This document shows, piece by piece, positions 18,547-26,376 of a DNA stretch of 64,000 nucleotides. Made by a program: the position numbers and the translations under genes. Numbering within the stretch: the stretch's first letter is position 1; each line of letters begins with the position of its first letter. The notes below the pieces were generated by a model, which saw nothing but the letters and a program-made list of their open reading frames with translations, ran no database searches and was not told where the DNA came from. The DNA comes from Methanohalophilus levihalophilus (GTDB taxonomy: Archaea; Halobacteriota; Methanosarcinia; Methanosarcinales; Methanosarcinaceae): assembly GCF_017874375.1 (NCBI RefSeq), contig NZ_JAGGLK010000002.1:124001-188000 (forward strand), read 5' to 3'.

Positions 18547-20070
18547 TCAACTCATAAATTCAGATTTTTGAATGATGGCATCGGAAATCAATTTGCCAGT
18601 TTTTCCAATGTTTTTGAACATAGTAGTTTTCAAATATTCTTGTTTTTTTACCAAATTGTTGTGCTCAAGGTCGTCGTTTAAAATCGATGAAACTGATTCA
18701 ATTAAAGAATCGATATCATTAAAAGGTGATGTGCCTCCAAAAAATGCTAAATCTAGGTTGGGTGGATACGATGTTCCAGTGAAATTGATCTGAAATACGG
18801 GAATATCCATTGCTATAGCTTCTGATATTCCTGTGGAAACTGTAGATATGATGGCATCAGAATTTGCTAATACTTCGTAAAAATCAACTTCATTCCTGAT
18901 GAATATTGTACTTGCCAACTCACTTTGATTAAAAATATCCTCAATACCTTTTTTTACATGTGATTCATTCAAATTTTCGCGTGGATGCAATTTTACTATT
19001 AGATTAATAGATTCGGGCATAACAGAGCGCATTTTCTTCAAAGATAGAAGTGTTAAGTCATTGTCGTAAGGTTCCCCTTCAGAGATAAAAGTAACAATTT
19101 TGTTATTGGTTGGAATAGCGTATTCCCTCTTAAGTCCATTTGAATTTCTTTGTTTCAGATTTTTGAGATAGTCAAATCTGGGAGCACCCAATGGCAAAAT
19201 TGATACGGTGTCATCTGTCCATTTACTCAATTCACCTTTAGTAGGTTCATCATACGCAAAAATATAATCTGAAATATATGGCAAATGGCCGCCTCCGCCA
19301 ATACCATGCTGAATTATAAATGTTGGTATACTTCTTTCAGCAGCAATTTCAAAAGCTGTCGTAAATACAATTGAAACTACTCCTTTAAAATCATAGGAAT
19401 CAAACACCCTTCTAAAAACGTAATATTGTACTAATTCTTCTGTCAAATGTAATTTTATAAAAAAACGGTCTAGTTTAAGAACTTTATTTACATATTCTTC
19501 GACTTCCAAATTCATCAATAATGAAAAATATTTCTTTGATTCCAGCAGAGTATTGACATAATCTCGAATTGGAAGATTTTTCAATTCGACCTCAAAAAAT
19601 AAAATTTTGACATTATGAAAACTATCAAAATCAGACTTATATCTACGATATACATCCCTGAAAGTAATTACCAAAATCTTTTTCGAATTGCTAAGATTTT
19701 TGATTACCGGAATGGCTGATATTGTGTGGTCTTTTGTATTGAGTACAAATAAATAATCAAAGCTTTCAGAGCGAATATCGTTAAAAGAACTTATTTCCGG
19801 ATACTTCTTTTTGTAATACAATTGCTCAAATGGCTTTAAGAGAATAGTCCATAAAAGTAGAGTTGGAATGAGAAAGAGGCCTTTGCAAATATTAAGTACC
19901 TTGTTTCTGAAACTTTTATACTCGTTTGAGTAATATGCCCTTATCATAATTCGATTAGGGATCTTAGAGAAAATTCTATTTTGCTCAATTAGTCCATGGA
20001 ATTGATAATATACGCTTTTCCAAATATCAATCCTAGATTCATCCAAACCATCTATGATATTCGCTTTCAT
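18547..20070 (-). CDS. GT-B-like surface glycan protein, candidate nonulosonate transferase
   Basis: 507 aa. It has a basic amphipathic or membrane-leaning segment at about 63-85 (GLFLIPTLLLWTILLKPF) and GT-B-type elements: FIIQHGIGGGG (about 250), LPLGAPRFDYL, LIVKLHPRENL (about 355) and SDAIISTVSTGISEAIAMD (about 400-418). The 'QHG' and 'HPRE' patterns occur in capsule and sialic acid related transferases. It is directly ahead of legF, so using the CMP-sugar is a reasonable guess. I cannot assign a family with certainty; an unrelated glycerophosphotransferase-like role is possible. Confidence 0.6.
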   Translation of the reverse strand: MKANIIDGLDESRIDIWKSVYYQFHGLIEQNRIFSKIPNRIMIRAYYSNEYKSFRNKVLNICKGLFLIPTLLLWTILLKPFEQLYYKKKYPEISSFNDIRSESFDYLFVLNTKDHTISAIPVIKNLSNSKKILVITFRDVYRRYKSDFDSFHNVKILFFEVELKNLPIRDYVNTLLESKKYFSLLMNLEVEEYVNKVLKLDRFFIKLHLTEELVQYYVFRRVFDSYDFKGVVSIVFTTAFEIAAERSIPTFIIQHGIGGGGHLPYISDYIFAYDEPTKGELSKWTDDTVSILPLGAPRFDYLKNLKQRNSNGLKREYAIPTNNKIVTFISEGEPYDNDLTLLSLKKMRSVMPESINLIVKLHPRENLNESHVKKGIEDIFNQSELASTIFIRNEVDFYEVLANSDAIISTVSTGISEAIAMDIPVFQINFTGTSYPPNLDLAFFGGTSPFNDIDSLIESVSSILNDDLEHNNLVKKQEYLKTTMFKNIGKTGKLISDAIIQKSEFMS

Positions 20071-20083
20071 GATAACTTTAGTG

Positions 20084-21094
20084 TCAACTCAGCTGATCTT
20101 TTATAAGCTGGGCAAACTCTCCTTTCTTATTAGAGGAAATTTCGTAACATTGGACATCGGCAAAGAAGTTATCAACAATAGACCGACGTTCAACTTCATA
20201 CTCATGTAAGTCCATTTTGCTTTTCATAATGTATGAGTAGGTAGCAACACTGTGATGAGAATTTGCTCTGAAGTGAGTAAGAGTTTGAGTGCTGTCAAAG
20301 AGGAGTTTTGCAGCTTCTTTACTATCCAATTCGCTAATCCCCAGTGGGCCGTCTCTAAGGAAATAGCATTGATTAGGATAAGAAGTACCAATGATATCTT
20401 GATTCAAATTTATAGATCCTCGATTATTGTAAAAAGCAGAGATTACAGGGGTCTTAAGAACTTTATCTCTAAAAATTTTACTAAACTTGCTTTTGCTTGA
20501 CATTTCTATATTACCAGTATCAGTTTCTGGAGAAATTCCTACCTCTCTGGGAAACGAATATGCAATATTTTCTCCTAAAATTACAGTGTCATCGGCATAA
20601 AGTTTTGAATTCGGGAAATGTGACAAAAGGTTAAGTATTGTAGAAGTCTTTCCCATATTGCTCAATCCCGAAATAAGAATATCTTGTCCGTTTAAGGAAA
20701 TACATGCTGCATGCACAGGAGTAACATTGTGTTTCAGTAAGTGAATTGAAATGGATGACCCAATAATATGGGACACATTACCAAATTTCCAAAAGAAAGG
20801 TGAGAAGGTCAGTTCAGTTTTGTCACATTCCAATCCTTTTATTGCTGCACTAAGATTAAATATAGAGGGGGCACCCCAATTGAGATACAGAGTTTCTCCA
20901 TCCCATCTAAATTTGTCTCCCACACGTTCAGCAGAAACAAAACCTTTTGGATCTATTTCTTTTATCTTGATAATAATATCAGGATCTTCAATGTCTTCTA
21001 CAAGAAAAACGTCTGGTAATTCAATGTTGTCAATCGCTAGAGATCGATCGGAGCAAATTGTAACCAAACCATGAATATTATAGTTAAATACCAT
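20084..21094 (-). CDS. HPr kinase-like P-loop protein
   Basis: 336 aa. Residues 1-120 have no clear family. The second half carries a P-loop ISGLSNMGKTST (about 145-156) and YADDTVIL, which corresponds to the HprK Walker B/catalytic region. Such HprK-like proteins occur in exopolysaccharide and peptide-modification clusters without any HPr partner, and are thought to phosphorylate another small molecule or peptide. Start ATG at 21094 has AGGTGA eight bases upstream; an overlapping GTG at 21106 is the alternative. It lies in the glycan operon between two glycosyltransferases, two genes from asnB. The substrate is unknown. Confidence 0.65.
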   Translation of the reverse strand: MVFNYNIHGLVTICSDRSLAIDNIELPDVFLVEDIEDPDIIIKIKEIDPKGFVSAERVGDKFRWDGETLYLNWGAPSIFNLSAAIKGLECDKTELTFSPFFWKFGNVSHIIGSSISIHLLKHNVTPVHAACISLNGQDILISGLSNMGKTSTILNLLSHFPNSKLYADDTVILGENIAYSFPREVGISPETDTGNIEMSSKSKFSKIFRDKVLKTPVISAFYNNRGSINLNQDIIGTSYPNQCYFLRDGPLGISELDSKEAAKLLFDSTQTLTHFRANSHHSVATYSYIMKSKMDLHEYEVERRSIVDNFFADVQCYEISSNKKGEFAQLIKDQLS

Positions 21095-21102
21095 TATTCC
21101 AC

Positions 21103-22251
21103 TCACCTTAGCAAGGACCGATAAAGTTCACTATATTGCTTTACAATAGAATTTGGATAAAAAGTCTCTAACTGATTAGTTGAGTATTGCAAAGTATTTT
21201 TATCATCATCAAATACGTCAATGATAGCATTTGCCAAGCCAACAGAATCCATTTTCGGAACTAGCATCTTGTCATTCCCCAAAACTTCAGGGATGCCCCC
21301 TACATTTGTAGCAACTATATTTTTTGAGAAATACATTGGATCAAATAAGGCAATACCAAAAGCTTCTTCAATTGCAGGCAAACAAAATATATCACAAGCT
21401 TTTGTCAATATAAGCTTTTCTTTATCTGTGATGTATCCCAAAAAGATTACATTCTTGTCTATTTTTTTGCTTTGACATAGCCTCTCTAAATTTTCTTTTT
21501 CTGGTCCAGTACCCGCAATTACTAAAAGCGCAGTTGGATGTTTATCTAGGACAGTAACCATGGCTTCAATGAGGTAATTTAAACCCTTTTGAAGATGAAG
21601 TCTTGATACCGATAGAATAATTTTTGAGCTGTGTTTTATGCCGTATTTAGCTTTTAAATCGATTTCATCGGAATTCGTGATTTCTATATTTGGCGGATTG
21701 AAAATATTGTGTATCACTTCTATTTTGTTTTCAGAGCTTCCTGAGCACAAAGCGTCATTTTTCATCGAGTTGCTTACTAGGACGTGTTTGTCACAGTATC
21801 TTAGTGTAAATTTTATTAGATAGCTTTTGATTTTACTTCTCCTTAAACCATAATCAATGCTTTCAACCAATTGTATGTCTTCTCCATGAGATGTTATAAC
21901 TACAGGAGCTTTGTGAATTGGCTTGGTTATGACTGCCAAAAATCCAGATGAAAATGCAAAATGAGCATGAATGATATCAGGTTTAATTTTTAAAACATTG
22001 CTGATAAACCTATAAAGCATTCTGCTTCCATCCTGGAAAACATTCGTATCCTTTTTCCTTAAAGAAATGTTTACAAGAGGATATTTACCGTAAGATTCGA
22101 TGAACCCATTTGCTTCATAAGGAGTAAACAAAGAAACTTCATTACCATTTTTGGATAATTCTTCAGCCAGCCATTTAACCTGATATTCTGCTCCACCGAC
22201 CTGTGGGAAAAATGTCGTAGTTAACATAGCAATTTTATTTTTACCATTCAT
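21103..22251 (-). CDS. Glycosyltransferase family 4
   Basis: About 382 aa, complete GT-B. N-domain start IAMLTTTFFPQVGGAEYQVKW without the usual gaps, then ITSHGEDIQ; C-domain ILSVSRLHLQKGLNYLIEAM, VIAGTGPEKENLERL, FLGYITDKEKL and EEAFGIALFDPMYF. The E-x7-E second glutamate is replaced by Asp (EAFGIALFD), so the pattern is E-x7-D. It transfers a sugar to the lipid-linked glycan. The N-domain precedes the C-domain, in contrast with the permuted gene at 24065. ATG at 22251 is preferred to a GTG overlapping the asnB stop. Confidence 0.85.
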   Translation of the reverse strand: MNGKNKIAMLTTTFFPQVGGAEYQVKWLAEELSKNGNEVSLFTPYEANGFIESYGKYPLVNISLRKKDTNVFQDGSRMLYRFISNVLKIKPDIIHAHFAFSSGFLAVITKPIHKAPVVITSHGEDIQLVESIDYGLRRSKIKSYLIKFTLRYCDKHVLVSNSMKNDALCSGSSENKIEVIHNIFNPPNIEITNSDEIDLKAKYGIKHSSKIILSVSRLHLQKGLNYLIEAMVTVLDKHPTALLVIAGTGPEKENLERLCQSKKIDKNVIFLGYITDKEKLILTKACDIFCLPAIEEAFGIALFDPMYFSKNIVATNVGGIPEVLGNDKMLVPKMDSVGLANAIIDVFDDDKNTLQYSTNQLETFYPNSIVKQYSELYRSLLR

Positions 22252-22264
22252 AACAATCAAACAT

Positions 22265-24064
22265 TTAATTCTCACTTAAAAATTCATTATACCACATAGT
22301 ATAGCATAGGCATTTCCATAATAAAACACTATAATCTCCCTTTCCTGCACGATGCCTTTCACGTATTTTCTGGATCTCACTATTATTCAAGTAAGGTGTG
22401 CTATTAATTTTTTCTTCAGATAGGAACTCATCGAGTGTGTCTTTCTCAAACCATTCCCTAATTGGAACATCGAAACCATGTTTTTTTCTTTCCATAACTT
22501 CTTTTGGCAAGAGATCATTAGCACAGAGCTTTAACAAATGTTTATTAAGCATTAAATTTGGAGGGATGGTAGACGTCAGTTCTAGCAAATTGTGGTCTAA
22601 AAAAGGAACACGTGCTTCAAGGGACGTAGCCATGGTCATCTTGTCTACTTTCATTAAAAGATCATCCGGCAACCAGTAATTGATGTCGAACTTCAACATT
22701 GATTTCAAATAGTTGTCGTATTCATAAAAAAGATCAAGTGGAAGATTGGTATCATCAATTTGCAGGATGTTAGGATTGAGATGACCATTATCCCTCAGTT
22801 TCAAACGGTAGTAATAACTGTTTTTTTGTCCATTTCGAGAACCTGCATACAATGCGTACTTCTTGATTTTACTTTCTTCGATTATGCTGCCTAGTCTAAA
22901 AGCAGAGTTTTTGAGTACGCGAGGTAAATATTTTGAGAAATTATGAGCTTTCAATTCAGATTGATATCTCCCATATCCTGCAAATGCCTCGTCACCGCCT
23001 TCACCACTTAATATCACTTTTACTTTTTTCCTTGCAGTTTCAGATATCAGGTATGTGGGTAATATTGCAGGGTCTGCTAGAGGTTCATCAAGATGGTATA
23101 TCAGCTTGGGCAAAACAGAAGTGTTTTCAATATCAACCCATTCTTCAGTATGATCAGTTCCAAAGTGTTCTGCAATCCTTCTCGAATAAGGAGTCTCATC
23201 ATAATCTGAACCATAAAAACCAACAGAGAAAGTCTTTATTGGTTCATTAGACAATTCACTTGCAAATGACGTTATTATAGAAGAGTCCAATCCGCCTGAA
23301 AGGAAGGAGCCAATTGGAACATCGGCAACAAGTCTTTTTCGTACAGATTCCTTAAGAATTTCAAGAATTTTGTCTTTAAAGTAGCCTTCACTACCTTCTG
23401 ATGTTGTAAAATCTAAATTCCAATAGCTATTTGCATGGAATCCGTTTGCTCCGATTTTAATGAAGTGGCCTGGTTTTAGTTTAAAGATACCTCTAAACAT
23501 TGTCAAGGGCGCTGGTACATATCGAAATGTAAAATACTCACTTAGGGCTTCTTCCTTTATTTCTGGCTTAAGACCATATTCGATAAGGGATTTGATCTCG
23601 GAGCCAAAAATGAGTTTATCTTCAAAAAGAGAATAATACAATGGTTTTATGCCCAAACGGTCACGTGCAAGAAACAGTTCTTTTTTTTCAGTATCCCATA
23701 ATGCGATTGCAAACATTCCGTTAAACTTGTTCAGGCAATCATTTCCATACTCCTCGTATGCATGAACAATTGTTTCGGTGTCTGAATTTGTACTAAAAAT
23801 GTGGCCTCTTTTTTCTAGGTCTTCTCTTAACTCTCTGAAATTATATATCTCCCCATTGAAAACGACAACTATGCTTCCATCTTCGTTAAAAACGGGCTGG
23901 TGCCCTCCTGAGAGATCTATTATGCTTAATCTGCGCATTCCAATAGAGATTTGCTCATCTACATAGTAGCCAGCGTCATCGGGTCCTCGATGCTCAATGA
24001 CATCGCACATTTTTCTCAAAAGATGTTGATCTGACAGTCCGTAGACGCCTGCTATGCCGCACAC
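22265..24064 (-). CDS. asnB: Glutamine-hydrolysing asparagine synthetase family amidotransferase
   Basis: 599 aa. After the GTG start the sequence reads MCGIAGVYGL, giving the N-terminal nucleophile Cys2 of class II glutaminases; the C-terminal synthetase has the PP-loop FLSGGLDSS (about 245-253) and GEGGDEAFAGY. It would use glutamine and ATP to amidate a carboxylate. Within a glycan operon the target may be a uronic acid or nonulosonate carboxyl rather than free aspartate; both are possible. The GTG overlaps the stop of the permuted glycosyltransferase (TGAGTG region). Confidence 0.88.
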   Translation of the reverse strand: MCGIAGVYGLSDQHLLRKMCDVIEHRGPDDAGYYVDEQISIGMRRLSIIDLSGGHQPVFNEDGSIVVVFNGEIYNFRELREDLEKRGHIFSTNSDTETIVHAYEEYGNDCLNKFNGMFAIALWDTEKKELFLARDRLGIKPLYYSLFEDKLIFGSEIKSLIEYGLKPEIKEEALSEYFTFRYVPAPLTMFRGIFKLKPGHFIKIGANGFHANSYWNLDFTTSEGSEGYFKDKILEILKESVRKRLVADVPIGSFLSGGLDSSIITSFASELSNEPIKTFSVGFYGSDYDETPYSRRIAEHFGTDHTEEWVDIENTSVLPKLIYHLDEPLADPAILPTYLISETARKKVKVILSGEGGDEAFAGYGRYQSELKAHNFSKYLPRVLKNSAFRLGSIIEESKIKKYALYAGSRNGQKNSYYYRLKLRDNGHLNPNILQIDDTNLPLDLFYEYDNYLKSMLKFDINYWLPDDLLMKVDKMTMATSLEARVPFLDHNLLELTSTIPPNLMLNKHLLKLCANDLLPKEVMERKKHGFDVPIREWFEKDTLDEFLSEEKINSTPYLNNSEIQKIRERHRAGKGDYSVLLWKCLCYTMWYNEFLSEN

Positions 24065-25195
24065 TCAAGCATCACCTTTGTACCCATTTAGAATGCGCTC
24101 AGCTTTTGACGCTGTTCTGCTGTCTGTGGCAGTCATAAGATCAACTCTCTTTGCAATGTACTTGTTAATGCGGTTTTTAATCCATGGTCCTTCTAAAGCA
24201 CCTTCTCCCCGGAAGCTGATAACTGACTGATTTCCTTTGTGCTTGGAAAGAAATGTGGAGATCAATCCGCCTTCCCAATTTCGTCCATCTACAACATCAA
24301 AAGCATCCAATGAAAGACCTTTAAGGCAACCTAAAGTACTATAGCAGAATCGTGACAAGGACTCTCCTTTTACGTATTTGACTCGATAATAATTCACACC
24401 TTCTAGCTGCCCATCCTTAGATCCTCCAATTCCGGTAGATATGACAGAAACATCACATTTTTGTGACAATCTTTTTGATAATTCATGAACTTGCCGACCT
24501 GCCCCAGACAACTGATAAGGTGGTGAATAAAGAGAGCAATAGCAAATACTATCGACATCTTTTCCACAAAGATCAGAATAAAGGGCATATACCTTATCCG
24601 CAACAACATCAAAGGAAAAATGACTCTCAGTATAGTCCCTGATTGTATTTCTATCAAGATACGCGTATTTTAAGATTCCATCTGCAATTTGGCTTGGGTT
24701 TTTAATTTCAGCAACAAACCCAACATCATCTGTTATTACCTCGCTTCCCGCTCCAACATGAGTTGTTACAATTGGCAACCCACAAGCCATTGCTTCAAGC
24801 ATAGAATTTGAAAAACCTTCCATCGAAATTGAAGGCAATACGAAAATGTCCATAGCATTGAGAAGTTTAGACAAGTTTTCATGTGGGACTTTTCCTAAAA
24901 TGCAAACTTTACCGTTTAAACCGGAAGCTTCTATTAGCTTTGCAATTTCGCTTTTTTGAGGTCCGTCCCCTGCTAGAAACAGCTTAAAAGGGAGATCAAT
25001 GTAGTCAAGTGATTTGATTAAATAACGTAATCCCTTTTCTTCAGAAAAACGTCCTACATAGATTATATTAATGCCATCAGCAAGATCAGTTTCAAAATTT
25101 CTTTCAAACCATTTCCGTTGAACGTCCTTATTGTATATTTTGAATTGAGTTGTATCTACTCCGTTTGGAACCACATTAACCTGATTTACATTCAT
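24065..25195 (-). CDS. Glycosyltransferase 4 family protein with swapped GT-B domains (circular permutation)
   Basis: 376 aa in an unusual order. Residues 1-190 are a GT4 C-terminal domain: it begins MNVNQVNVVPNGVDTTQF, the hinge normally found mid-protein, then YVGRFSEEKGLRYL, LFLAGDGPQ and EGFSNSMLEAMACGLP with E-x7-E. Residues about 195-376 are a GT4 N-terminal domain, beginning ICYCSLYSPPYQLSGAGRQV and ending SRTASKAERILNGYKGDA, which is where the hinge would normally follow. Joining the end to the start would restore an ordinary GT4. It starts by ATGA overlap with the upstream gene and ends against asnB, so it sits well in the operon. It may be active as a permuted enzyme, or be the product of two broken copies. 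Confidence 0.85.
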   Translation of the reverse strand: MNVNQVNVVPNGVDTTQFKIYNKDVQRKWFERNFETDLADGINIIYVGRFSEEKGLRYLIKSLDYIDLPFKLFLAGDGPQKSEIAKLIEASGLNGKVCILGKVPHENLSKLLNAMDIFVLPSISMEGFSNSMLEAMACGLPIVTTHVGAGSEVITDDVGFVAEIKNPSQIADGILKYAYLDRNTIRDYTESHFSFDVVADKVYALYSDLCGKDVDSICYCSLYSPPYQLSGAGRQVHELSKRLSQKCDVSVISTGIGGSKDGQLEGVNYYRVKYVKGESLSRFCYSTLGCLKGLSLDAFDVVDGRNWEGGLISTFLSKHKGNQSVISFRGEGALEGPWIKNRINKYIAKRVDLMTATDSRTASKAERILNGYKGDA

Positions 25196-26136
25196 GCTTG
25201 CTTGGCTCCTGTAAGAGATGAAGAAAACAATTCTATTGACTTGAAAGCGTATCCTAAACTAACAACAAATGTAAAAAGAATCAAAAAGAATATTTGAATT
25301 AATGGTCCGAGTCCCATACTACGAACAGCCTTTACTCTTCCATAGATCCCTGGATTTATCAGTCTCTTGAGGAAATCACTCTCAACATCCATGGAATAAC
25401 CCATATTTGCCATCATTTTTTTGGAGTATCCCTGCCAAAACGCTCTTCTCAACAAAAACTTAAGCCTAGTGCGACTTTTAAAAATCTTGTGGTGGACAAT
25501 TGCATGAGGATTATACATTACCCCTTTACCGAAAAGCTTTTTCATGCGCTCACAAATTTCAGTTTCTTCAGCTTGAAGGGCCCCTTTACCTTTAATTCCC
25601 ATATCTCCTTTAAACCCTTCAAATTCGTCAAGAACTTCTTTTTTGAAACTGATGTTTGAACCAAAGGTGTTCCGAACTTCGGTAACTTTTTCAGGAAATC
25701 CTTTGTGTGTTGCGCCAATCATCCAGTAAAACTCCTCTGGAAGAAAATCAGCTTTTCCATCTACCCATAGTGGAAATAATTTCCCGCCAGCAGCAATGGC
25801 ATCATATTTATCGTACATGCGCACAAGCTCACTGATCCAATTTTTTTCTGCAATTGCATCGTCATCAAAAAATGCGAGCACATCTCCAGTAGCTACCGCA
25901 ATTCCCCGATTCCTGCTTTCAGAAAGTCCAAGGTTCTTTTTATTGAGCAGGACCTTCATTTTCAATTGGTTGAGTTCTTTGTATTTTATTATTTTTTCAT
26001 AGAATTCTTTGTTTCCATCCACCACAGCTATGATTTCGACATTTCGGAAATCTTGATCAAAGAGACTCTCTATTGCTTCTATGAAATCATCATAGCGGCC
26101 AATATCATAAGCACACACTATAACAGATACAAGCAT
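25192..26136 (-). CDS. Glycosyltransferase family 2, membrane-anchored (AglG/AglE-like)
   Basis: First gene of the large minus-strand glycan operon, 314 aa. GT-A fold: VSVIVCAYD at the start, LNKKNLGLSESRNRGI (about 85-100), the metal-binding FFDDDAIAEKNW (about 112-123), and the acceptor region with ALQAEETEICERM. Near the C-terminus one hydrophobic segment, IQIFFLILFTFVVSLGYAF, should anchor it in the membrane. The layout resembles archaeal Agl transferases acting on dolichyl-phosphate-linked glycans. The ATG at 26136 follows GAGGTAA. Confidence 0.83.
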   Translation of the reverse strand: MLVSVIVCAYDIGRYDDFIEAIESLFDQDFRNVEIIAVVDGNKEFYEKIIKYKELNQLKMKVLLNKKNLGLSESRNRGIAVATGDVLAFFDDDAIAEKNWISELVRMYDKYDAIAAGGKLFPLWVDGKADFLPEEFYWMIGATHKGFPEKVTEVRNTFGSNISFKKEVLDEFEGFKGDMGIKGKGALQAEETEICERMKKLFGKGVMYNPHAIVHHKIFKSRTRLKFLLRRAFWQGYSKKMMANMGYSMDVESDFLKRLINPGIYGRVKAVRSMGLGPLIQIFFLILFTFVVSLGYAFKSIELFSSSLTGAKQA

Positions 26137-26184
26137 AAACAAATTACCTCGTCAATTATGCCAAGAAGTTTGCTTCAGTAATCT

Positions 26185-26193
26185 AATATTTAA
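26185..26193 (-). promoter_or_regulatory. TATA-like element for the minus-strand glycan operon
   Basis: AATTAAATATTAG read on the minus strand, about 50 bases before the ATG at 26136, giving an expected leader of about 27 bases. The next co-directional gene starts far away, so a promoter is needed here. Confidence 0.4.
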
Positions 26194-26323
26194 TTGTTTG
26201 GAGTTGCACCACTAAGGCATGTGTTAAATGTAGATAACCTTTGTTCCAATTTGAAGGGATGCTACAACTGTTAACATATAATGCATCCGTTCTCAAAATG
26301 GCTTTTCATAATACTTATATCCT

Positions 26324-26338
26324 ATTATATAATCATAT
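26324..26338 (+). promoter_or_regulatory. TATA-like element for aglB
   Basis: ATTATATAATCATATAATG, 40-50 bases before the ATG at 26377. Together with the opposite element it makes 26137-26376 a divergent promoter region; nothing else is seen there. Confidence 0.45.
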
Positions 26339-26376
26339 AATGCAAAACTCATAACAGATAACGGCAAGTGGAATAT

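Noticed and set aside
20084-25195. Lasso-peptide cluster (HprK-like + AsnB)
   Set aside because: No PqqD-like protein, transglutaminase-like protease or precursor gene is visible; sugar genes surround the pair.
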